Positions 1 to 4,424 of a stretch of 6,039 nt of DNA are shown piece after piece. Both the position numbers and the translations under genes were made by a program. The stretch covers positions 1 to 6,039 of the forward strand of contig JAHJTR010000135.1 in assembly GCA_018829865.1 (NCBI GenBank). The letters run 5' to 3'. A model generated the notes under the pieces. That model saw nothing but the letters and a program-made list of their open reading frames with translations, made no database searches and was not told where the DNA came from. Origin of the DNA: Patescibacteria group bacterium (GTDB lineage: Bacteria; Patescibacteriota; Gracilibacteria; UBA1369; JAHJTR01). The stretch's first letter is position 1; each line of letters starts with the position of its first letter.

Positions 1-747
1 AGTGAAATGGATTCGACGACGCCAAAAGTTGATGTGCCGGATTATACCGCTAATCTTGAGAAATCTGTTAAAGGGCTTAAAATAGGTGTGCCAAAAGAGT
101 TTTTTATTGATGGATTAGATGAGGAAGTTGAGAAGAGTGTGCGAGATGCGATAGAGGTGCTCAAAAAACAGGGCGCGGTTGTTAGTGAGATTAGTTTGCC
201 TACTACTAAATATGCTGTGGCGGTTTATTATGTTTTGACGCCGAGTGAGGTGAGCGCGAATATGGCCAGGTATGACGGGATCAGGTATGGATCAGTTGCC
301 GAGGGTGAGTTTAAGAATCTTGAGGAATTTTATTTTAAGAATCGAAGTGCGGGATTTGGAGATGAGATGAAACGTAGAATTATGATTGGGACTTATGCTT
401 TGTCTTCCGGTTATTATGATGCTTATTATAAAAAAGCTCAGAAAGTGAGGACTCTGATTATTGAGGATTTTAAGAATGTTTTTAATGATGTTGATGTGGT
501 AATGGGGCCTGTAGCGCCAACACCGGCTTTTAAGTTGGGAGAAAAGGTTGATGATCCTTTGGCGATGTATTTGGCGGATGTGTTTACGATTCCGGCTTCG
601 GCTGCGGGGATACCGGCTTTGAGTGTGCCTTGCGGAAAAAGCTCCGGTGGTTTGCCAATTGGATTGCAAATTATGGGGCCGCAGTTTGCTGAAGAGAAGG
701 TGCTAAATGTCGGGCATATTTATGAGAAGGTCAGGGGGGATTTGTAG
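1..747 (+). CDS. gatA: Glutamyl-tRNA(Gln)/aspartyl-tRNA(Asn) amidotransferase subunit A, C-terminal part (5' end outside window)
   Basis: This is the C-terminal 248 residues of GatA, the glutaminase subunit of GatCAB. GatCAB releases ammonia from glutamine to amidate Glu-tRNA(Gln) and/or Asp-tRNA(Asn) in the cytoplasm. The frame is open from base 1, so the in-frame ATG at 7 is internal and not the start. The first visible residues (MDSTT, then DVPDYT) match the GatA segment that follows the catalytic core. Further hallmarks are LKIGVPKEFF (26-35), RRIMIGTYALSSGYYDAYY (125-143), GPVAPTPAF (169-177), a DPLAMYLADVFTIPAS block (185-200) and the IGLQIMG motif (220-226). An Arg in the RRIM block and the Asp in the YLAD block probably contact substrate glutamine, by analogy with characterised GatA. 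The Lys-Ser-Ser catalytic triad lies upstream of the window. The C-terminus is intact and ends in TAG. The gene converges on the TrmB-type gene with 5 bp between the stops, and no terminator is visible. Confidence 0.96.
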   Translation, partial: SEMDSTTPKVDVPDYTANLEKSVKGLKIGVPKEFFIDGLDEEVEKSVRDAIEVLKKQGAVVSEISLPTTKYAVAVYYVLTPSEVSANMARYDGIRYGSVAEGEFKNLEEFYFKNRSAGFGDEMKRRIMIGTYALSSGYYDAYYKKAQKVRTLIIEDFKNVFNDVDVVMGPVAPTPAFKLGEKVDDPLAMYLADVFTIPASAAGIPALSVPCGKSSGGLPIGLQIMGPQFAEEKVLNVGHIYEKVRGDL

Positions 748-752
748 GTTTT

Positions 753-1490
753 TTACCGCAATTCTGCAAAAGACCAAGCCATTTCGAAGATGGATCTTTG
801 GGTGTTTGCGATGCTTTCATCTTGGATGATTATGCCGATTGGGTTGTTCTCTGCGAAGGAGATTATGGCTGTTTTGTTGTCGTAGATATTTACGTCATTT
901 GGAAAGTTGTATTTTTCTTTGTTAATAAGCCTTATTTCGCGATGGCTGTTAAAGTTGTTGTTAACTACTGTAATGCCAATCGGATCGTCGGGGGTGATTC
1001 CTCTTAAATAGATTTTTTTCTCGATTCTATTTGCAACATACTCTGTGTCATAATTTGGCCAGCTCTTGCGGATTTCGGCTGAGTTGGCGAAATTTAGTAT
1101 TTCGGTGCGGCTGGTTAAGGTGTCTTCGTAAATTGTTTTGATTCCTTCAAGTCCCTCAAAATATCTGACTCTTGGTGCCGGAGTGTCTCCTTTCAGCCTT
1201 TTTAATGCGGGCAAAGATTCATGTAGTGAAGAGATTTTGCGTTCGAATTCATGAACGAGTGCTTCCGGATCGGTTGCTTGATAAAAGGTTTTGTTATTGG
1301 TGTTTGCCAAATTTACTAATCCTTTGGTGAGCATTTTTTCTAGGATGTCGTAGGCTGTGACTCTGTTGATGCAGGCTTTTTTGGCGATTTGGCCTACTGT
1401 TGCATTGCCAAGCTCTAAGCATGCTAAATAGATTTGGCTTTCTTTTTCTGATAATCCGATATTTTGTAAAATGTTTTTTAATTCTGTCAT
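753..1490 (-). CDS. TrmB-family transcriptional regulator
   Basis: A 245-residue DNA-binding protein. Residues 1-72 form the TrmB-type winged helix-turn-helix: the opening GLSEKESQIYLACLELG (12-28), helix 2 around TVGQIAKK (31-38), the recognition helix around NRVTAYDILEKM (42-53) and a wing ending at TFYQA. Residues 74-100 look like a helical, possibly dimerising linker (EFERKISSLHESL). Residues 107-245 (from RVRYFEGLEGIKTIYED) match the phospholipase-D-like effector region seen in many TrmB relatives; no HxK catalytic motif is visible. Archaeal TrmB proteins sense sugars, but nothing here shows that ligand. The ATG at 1490 follows an in-frame stop with no better start between, and has no Shine-Dalgarno sequence. 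The gene is divergent from glnA. Its predicted start site lies in a dyad repeated upstream of glnA, so autoregulation plus control of glnA is inferred. Family assignment is firm; ligand and regulon are not known. Confidence 0.92.
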   Translation of the reverse strand: MTELKNILQNIGLSEKESQIYLACLELGNATVGQIAKKACINRVTAYDILEKMLTKGLVNLANTNNKTFYQATDPEALVHEFERKISSLHESLPALKRLKGDTPAPRVRYFEGLEGIKTIYEDTLTSRTEILNFANSAEIRKSWPNYDTEYVANRIEKKIYLRGITPDDPIGITVVNNNFNSHREIRLINKEKYNFPNDVNIYDNKTAIISFAENNPIGIIIQDESIANTQRSIFEMAWSFAELR

Positions 1491-1501
1491 TTTAATTTTG
1501 T

Positions 1502-1518
1502 TGTAGAAAATTTCGACA
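1502..1518. promoter_or_regulatory. Operator-like dyad, proximal to the TrmB-family gene (site 1)
   Basis: The site reads TGTAGAAAATTTCGACA and pairs at 7 of 8 positions about a central base (pattern TGTnGAAAnTTTCnACA). It recurs with 15 of 17 identities at 1592-1608, and the four bases TTGT preceding it (1498-1501) are also shared. It lies just downstream of the -10 box of the TrmB-type gene. A wHTH dimer site for that protein is the most economical reading. The binding protein is inferred, not shown. Confidence 0.6.
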
Positions 1519-1523
1519 TACTT

Positions 1524-1552
1524 AAATTATCATTAAATAATAAAGGCGTCAA
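1524..1552 (-). promoter_or_regulatory. Sigma-70-type promoter of the TrmB-family gene
   Basis: Read on the minus strand, a -35 box TTGACG (1547-1552) is followed after exactly 17 bp by a -10 box TAATTT (1524-1529), with a TGA extension directly before the -10 box. Transcription should start near 1517, giving a leader of about 27 nt to the ATG at 1490. The dyad at 1502-1518 covers the expected start site, a position suited to repression. Confidence 0.7.
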
Positions 1553-1556
1553 AACT

Positions 1557-1585
1557 TTGTTTTTTACTCTAAATAAGCGAATATT
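1557..1585 (+). promoter_or_regulatory. Candidate glnA promoter A (weak)
   Basis: TTGTTT (1557-1562), a 17-bp spacer, then AATATT (1580-1585). The boxes match consensus at 3 and 4 of 6 positions, so the sequence alone is weak. The support is geometric: dyad site 2 would begin just after the -10 box, as site 1 does at the regulator's promoter. The leader would be about 90 nt. It competes with the candidate at 1624-1652. Confidence 0.25.
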
Positions 1586-1591
1586 TCTTGT

Positions 1592-1608
1592 TGTAGGAAA
1601 TTTCAACA
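1592..1608. promoter_or_regulatory. Operator-like dyad, upstream of glnA (site 2)
   Basis: The site reads TGTAGGAAATTTCAACA, pairing at 6 of 8 positions. It is the second copy of the site at 1502-1518, in the same orientation and exactly 90 bp away, with identity extending to four bases before it. It lies 74 bp before the glnA ATG. Depending on which glnA promoter is real, it would overlap the start site (repression) or lie upstream of the -35 box (activation). Confidence 0.58.
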
Positions 1609-1623
1609 GCGGTTTTTTTACCT

Positions 1624-1652
1624 TTGCAACGAGCAGATAACTCTGATAAACA
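1624..1652 (+). promoter_or_regulatory. Candidate glnA promoter B (weak, extended -10)
   Basis: TTGCAA (1624-1629), a 17-bp spacer ending in TGA, then TAAACA (1647-1652). The TGn extension and exact spacing partly offset a poor -10 box. The start would fall near 1659, giving a leader of about 23 nt, similar to the short leaders predicted for the other two promoters here. Dyad site 2 would then lie upstream of the -35 box, at an activator-like position. Confidence 0.33.
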
Positions 1653-1681
1653 GAATACATATTCTTTAAAAATAAAAAATT

Positions 1682-3040
1682 ATGGAGCCGTTTGTTCGGA
1701 GCAACAGGGAAACAATTCTTGATCTGGTTAAAAGAGAAAAGATTGATTTTATCAGCCTGCAATTTGTTGATTTGTTCGGTACGACTAAATCCGTTTCTAT
1801 ACCTGTTGATAAGCTTGGAGGAGCGATTGATGATAATGTTTGGTTTGATGGTTCTTCAATATCCGGTTTTGCCCGCATTTTTGAGAGTGATATGTTTTTG
1901 AAACTTGATTTGCCTACTTTTGCCATTGAGCCTTGGTCTACTAAAAATGGCGGTTATCGCACAGCCCGAATTATTTGTGATGTTTATCGTGCGGATGGTC
2001 AGCCTTATGAGGGGTGTCCGCGTCATATTCTGAAAAAACAGATTAAGAAATTGAAGGAAAGGGGATTTGATAATTATCATATTGGGCCGGAGCCGGAGTT
2101 TCATATTTTCAGGAAAGATGATGATGGGAGGATTAAACCTCTCCCACACGATTATGCTGGCTATTTTGATCAGTCAACCGATTTGGCGGGTGAAATTCGG
2201 CGGGAGATGGCGAGTGCGTTAATGGCTATGCATATTGATGTTGAGGCGCTGCATCATGAGGTTGCGCATGGTCAGCATGAGATTGATTTTAAATATGCTG
2301 ATGCGGTTAAAACGGCTGATAATGTGCTTACGCTAAAATATGTGCTCAAAACGATTTCTGCGAGTCATGGGTTGCATGCGACTTTTATGCCTAAACCTAT
2401 TTATGGGATTTGCGGCAATGGGATGCATGTTAATCAGAGTTTGTTTAGAGGAGGGATGAACGCTTTTTATGATGAGCACGACTCCTATAATTTATCGCAA
2501 CTTGCTAAATCCTTTATTGCCGGTCAACTTAAATACATTAGACAGTTTAATGCGATTACCAATCCTATTGTGAATTCTTATAAAAGACTTGTTGTGGGGT
2601 ATGAGGCTCCGGTTTATATCACTTGGGCGCGGCAGAATCGCTCCTCATTAATTAGAATCCCCAGATTAACTGCGGGTAATCACAATGCTACGCGTATCGA
2701 GCTTAGATGCCCTGATCCTGCGTGTAATCCGTATCTTACGTTTGCGGTTGCGCTTGCGGCGGGTCTTAAAGGAGTTGATGAAAATTTGACTCCGCCAAAT
2801 CCGAGTGAAGAGAGAAATCTGTTTCAACTTTCGGAAGAGGAAATGCAGCAGGAAGGGATTGAATCAGTGTGTGGGAATTTGTATGAGGCTATTTGTGAGA
2901 TGGAAAAAAGTGAATTTGTGCATGATGTTTTGGGGGATCATGCGTTTTATACTTTTATTAATGCGAAAAAGAAGGAATGGGATGAGTATAGGCAGCAGGT
3001 GTCGCAGTGGGAATTGGATACTTATCTTGAGAGGTATTAG
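1682..3040 (+). CDS. glnA: Glutamine synthetase, type I
   Basis: A 452-residue cytoplasmic enzyme that makes glutamine from glutamate, ammonia and ATP, normally as a dodecamer. Residues 15-100 form the beta-grasp domain with the FDGSSI loop (D56, S59). The catalytic domain carries GPEPEF (E137, E139), HHEVAHGQHE (E193, E200), GNGMH (H249), NSYKRL (R302), GYEAP (E308, the flap glutamate), NRSSLIRIP (R320, R325) and RIELR (E340, R342), so the metal- and substrate-binding set is complete. Length and the short HEVA-GQHE spacing resemble the GSI-alpha (Bacillus-like) form. R65 in GFARIFESDM aligns with the Bacillus feedback-sensing arginine. At the place of the enterobacterial adenylylation tyrosine (NLYDL) it has Phe381 (NLFQL), so control by adenylylation is unlikely. 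The ATG at 1682 follows an in-frame TAA at 1673 and has no Shine-Dalgarno sequence. It is divergent from the TrmB-type gene. Confidence 0.97.
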   Translation: MEPFVRSNRETILDLVKREKIDFISLQFVDLFGTTKSVSIPVDKLGGAIDDNVWFDGSSISGFARIFESDMFLKLDLPTFAIEPWSTKNGGYRTARIICDVYRADGQPYEGCPRHILKKQIKKLKERGFDNYHIGPEPEFHIFRKDDDGRIKPLPHDYAGYFDQSTDLAGEIRREMASALMAMHIDVEALHHEVAHGQHEIDFKYADAVKTADNVLTLKYVLKTISASHGLHATFMPKPIYGICGNGMHVNQSLFRGGMNAFYDEHDSYNLSQLAKSFIAGQLKYIRQFNAITNPIVNSYKRLVVGYEAPVYITWARQNRSSLIRIPRLTAGNHNATRIELRCPDPACNPYLTFAVALAAGLKGVDENLTPPNPSEERNLFQLSEEEMQQEGIESVCGNLYEAICEMEKSEFVHDVLGDHAFYTFINAKKKEWDEYRQQVSQWELDTYLERY

Positions 3041-3053
3041 TTTTTTTTGGGGA

Positions 3054-3080
3054 TTGGAGCAGGATGCAATCCTGCTCCAA
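3054..3080. repeat. Palindrome copy 1, perfect
   Basis: Twelve-bp perfect arms around loop GCA, with inner stem GAT/ATC. It starts 13 nt after the glnA stop codon, behind a run of eight T (3041-3048). As the first structure in the glnA 3' UTR it could protect the mRNA end. The T-run precedes it on + and no T-run follows it, so it is not a standard terminator. Confidence 0.9.
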
Positions 3081-3107
3081 TGAGGGGGTGCAATTCTTTC
3101 TGAAGTT

Positions 3108-3130
3108 GGAGCGCGATTGTATCGGGCTTC
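3108..3130. repeat. Palindrome copy 2, degenerate
   Basis: The left arm begins TTGGAGC as in the consensus (from 3106). Pairing about the TGT loop gives ten positions with one G/G mismatch and one G-T wobble. The inner stem GAT/ATC is intact, while the right outer arm has diverged to GGGCTTC. Confidence 0.6.
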
Positions 3131-3140
3131 TTTTTGTGGT

Positions 3141-3165
3141 TGGGGCGGGGTTGTACTCCGTTTCG
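3141..3165. repeat. Palindrome copy 3, degenerate but wobble-paired
   Basis: The left arm TGGGGCGGGGT and right arm ACTCCGTTTCG surround loop TGT. All 11 positions pair if G-T counts as a wobble (five wobbles). The wobbles would hold only in RNA made from the + strand. Confidence 0.55.
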
Positions 3166-3172
3166 TAGTGTT

Positions 3173-3199
3173 TTGGAGCAGAGTGCAACTCTGCTCCAA
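3173..3199. repeat. Palindrome copy 4, perfect
   Basis: Twelve-bp perfect arms around loop GCA. The outer nine bases are identical to copy 1, but the inner stem is AGT/ACT in place of GAT/ATC, with both arms changed together. Confidence 0.9.
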
Positions 3200-3215
3200 C
3201 AGAGTGTGAGAACGT

Positions 3216-3244
3216 TTAGGAGCAGGGCTGTAGCCCTGCTCCAA
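3216..3244. repeat. Palindrome copy 5, near-perfect
   Basis: Arms of GGAGCAGGGC and its complement around a TGTA loop, whose outer T and A can also pair. The flanking TT/AA pairs continue the stem if A3218 is bulged. The inner stem is GGC/GCC, a third compensated version. Confidence 0.88.
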
Positions 3245-3250
3245 CCTCCG

Positions 3251-3271
3251 AGGGCTGTAGCCCTGCTTCAA
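3251..3271. repeat. Palindrome copy 6, left arm truncated
   Basis: AGGGC, loop TGTA, GCCCT and then GCTTCAA. The loop and inner stem equal those of copy 5 and the right arm is near consensus (one change). The outer left arm is missing and replaced by unrelated CCTCCG. It ends 3 bp from the holA stop codon. Confidence 0.72.
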
Positions 3272-3274
3272 CCT

Positions 3275-4255
3275 TCATTTGCTGGCGGCAAAAATAAATT
3301 TCTCGAGTGCTTGGGCGAAATCTCGTTGGTCTGTGGTTGATATTTTGATTTTTCCTGTTTTCAGGCCGACTTCAAGTTCTAGTAATAGCGCGTAAAGTGA
3401 TTTTAGTTGAGTTGTTGAAAAGTTGTTTGCTTGAGAGATGGTGTTTTTGATGACAAACGGTGGGATTTTGAGCATTTTGCTTAGTTGAAAACTGTTTGTG
3501 TTTTTTTCCAGTAGTGTTTTTGCCAAGGTGATTATGCGGATTTGCCTCACTATCATGTGGAAAATGAACATTAATTCTTCGCCGCTTTCAACTAAATCTT
3601 GAAACATTTCCAGGGCTTTTTTAAAGTTTTTTTGCGCTAAAATATCTACGAATTTGAATATTGAGGCTTGAACTTTTACTTTACACAGTAAATCGATGTC
3701 TTTTTTTTCTATGGCGCGTCCGTCTGAGTAATCAGCGAGTTTTTTTATCTCATTGCTTAATGACCATAAATCATTACCGACAATTTCCGGCAAATATCCG
3801 CAGACTTCTTGTGATGCCGCAGCGTTTAATTTCGTGAATTCTTTATTAACCCAACCGGTTAAGGATGCGCCCGTTTTATTATTAAATTCTTCATGCCTGC
3901 AGTTTTTTGTGAGTTTTTTGTAGAGGGAGGTGCGTTTGTCGGGGGCATTGTCTTCAGCGAATATCAAGAGCGTTGTATCCGGGATTTTGGCTATATTGTC
4001 AGCGGCCTTTTTTTGTTCGTCTTTGTGGCTGTCTCTTAAAAAATTTGCTATGTAGATCATGCGTTTGTCTCCTAAAAATGCGACTTGCTCCGCTATTTCC
4101 AGAATTTTTTCCCAAGTCAGCCTTTTTCCATCCAACTGATCAAAATTGAAATCCCCGTTTTTTTCGATGAACGATTTCTGCCATTTTTTGAGTAATTCGT
4201 TGATACTGTAGGTGTCGTTGCCGGATATAAGGACGACGTGTTTTATTTGCTCCAT
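3275..4255 (-). CDS. holA: DNA polymerase III delta subunit
   Basis: A 326-residue protein, the usual length for HolA, the clamp-loader subunit that opens the beta sliding clamp and helps load it on DNA during replication. The N-terminal domain (about 1-130) begins with a strand and loop VVLISGNDTYSINELLKKW where HolA proteins have their conserved opening, then FLGDKRMIYIANF (60-72) and LLIFAEDNAPDKRTSLYKKL (96-115). The middle helical domain carries NDLWSLSNEIKKLADY (161-176). The C-terminal collar domain (about 195-326) carries IFKFVDILAQKNFKKALEMF (199-218), FIFHMIVRQIRIITLAK (230-246) and LLELEVGLKTGKI (291-303). The order and spacing are those of HolA. The ATG at 4255 is directly preceded by an in-frame TGA, so the start is fixed; there is no Shine-Dalgarno sequence. 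It has its own promoter and converges on glnA across the palindrome cluster. Confidence 0.93.
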   Translation of the reverse strand: MEQIKHVVLISGNDTYSINELLKKWQKSFIEKNGDFNFDQLDGKRLTWEKILEIAEQVAFLGDKRMIYIANFLRDSHKDEQKKAADNIAKIPDTTLLIFAEDNAPDKRTSLYKKLTKNCRHEEFNNKTGASLTGWVNKEFTKLNAAASQEVCGYLPEIVGNDLWSLSNEIKKLADYSDGRAIEKKDIDLLCKVKVQASIFKFVDILAQKNFKKALEMFQDLVESGEELMFIFHMIVRQIRIITLAKTLLEKNTNSFQLSKMLKIPPFVIKNTISQANNFSTTQLKSLYALLLELEVGLKTGKIKISTTDQRDFAQALEKFIFAASK

Positions 4256-4279
4256 TCACATGTTGTTAACTTTGGGCAA

Positions 4280-4308
4280 ATTATATACGGGGAGGAGGGG
4301 GATGTCGA
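4280..4308 (-). promoter_or_regulatory. Promoter of holA
   Basis: On the minus strand a -35 box TCGACA (4303-4308) and a perfect -10 box TATAAT (4280-4285) are separated by 17 bp. Transcription should start near 4273, leaving a leader of roughly 18 nt before the ATG at 4255. The spacer is strikingly C-rich on this strand, that is, G-rich on +. Confidence 0.75.
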
Positions 4309-4325
4309 GGTTTGGGGGAATGGGG
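4289..4325 (+). other. G-run tract with quadruplex potential over the holA promoter
   Basis: The + strand holds four runs of at least four G: 4289-4292, 4297-4301, 4314-4318 and 4322-4325, with intervals of 4, 12 and 3 nt and extra GG pairs between. This is stark against the AT-rich surroundings. It fits a G-quadruplex pattern with one long loop. It covers the spacer and -35 box of the holA promoter, with the G-rich strand as template. Folding is a prediction only. Confidence 0.5.
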
Positions 4326-4372
4326 TTTTTGTCTGAGTTGACATTGAATTGAACTAATATAAAAAGCTTATA

Positions 4373-4412
4373 AAAAAAACTCCCGGTTTTTTGTAATTGC
4401 GGGAGTTTTTTT
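4373..4412 (-). terminator. Intrinsic terminator of the surface-protein gene (bidirectional form)
   Basis: A 13-bp stem: six GC-rich pairs (CTCCCG at 4380-4385 with CGGGAG at 4400-4405) followed by seven A-T pairs, with a 14-nt loop. On the minus strand it begins 12 nt after the stop codon at 4425 and ends in eight U. The + strand also ends in a U-run, so it could work both ways, but no + gene leads into it. It separates the upstream gene from the holA promoter. Confidence 0.9.
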
Positions 4413-4424
4413 AATCTTTATTTA

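Larger units (their letters stand above)
3054..3271. repeat. Cluster of REP-like short palindromes between convergent glnA and holA
   Basis: At least six related inverted repeats fill the gap between the two convergent genes. The consensus is an outer arm TTGGAGCAG, a variable inner 3-bp stem, a 3-4 nt loop (GCA, TGT or TGTA) and the arm CTGCTCCAA. Three copies are perfect or nearly so (3054-3080, 3173-3199, 3216-3244). Three are degenerate (3108-3130, 3141-3165, 3251-3271), and 3082-3100 may be a further decayed copy. No T-tract follows the clear hairpins on either strand, so they do not look like simple intrinsic terminators. REP/BIME-type elements, often spread by RAYT (Y1 transposase-like) enzymes, are the closest known class. 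Neither the family nor a RAYT can be confirmed from this window. Confidence 0.88.

Noticed and set aside
7..9. ATG at position 7 as the start of gatA
   Set aside because: It is an internal Met in the conserved DSTT segment; the frame is open from base 1 and the catalytic half of the enzyme is missing upstream.
292..669. Minus-strand open frame inside gatA
   Set aside because: It lies wholly within a strongly conserved gatA coding region, and its Ser/Arg/Ile-rich translation matches no family. It is a shadow frame.
3041..3080. Canonical intrinsic terminator for glnA
   Set aside because: The T-run lies before the hairpin, not after it, and the sequence following the hairpin on + is G-rich; termination by this element is not supported in the standard form.
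2864..3271. Minus-strand open frame with repeated EQGYSP-like peptides, and similar frames at 2958-3188 and 3134-3340
   Set aside because: The peptide repeats come from the palindromic DNA elements being read through. The frames overlap glnA or holA coding sequence and show no start context or protein-like composition of their own.
3054..3271. CRISPR array
   Set aside because: The units are self-complementary hairpins of variable sequence with irregular spacing and no uniform unique spacers, and no cas gene is nearby.
4338..4363. Possible + strand promoter (TTGACA with TATAAA)
   Set aside because: The spacer is only 14 bp, and any transcript would meet the terminator at 4373 at once with no + gene beyond.
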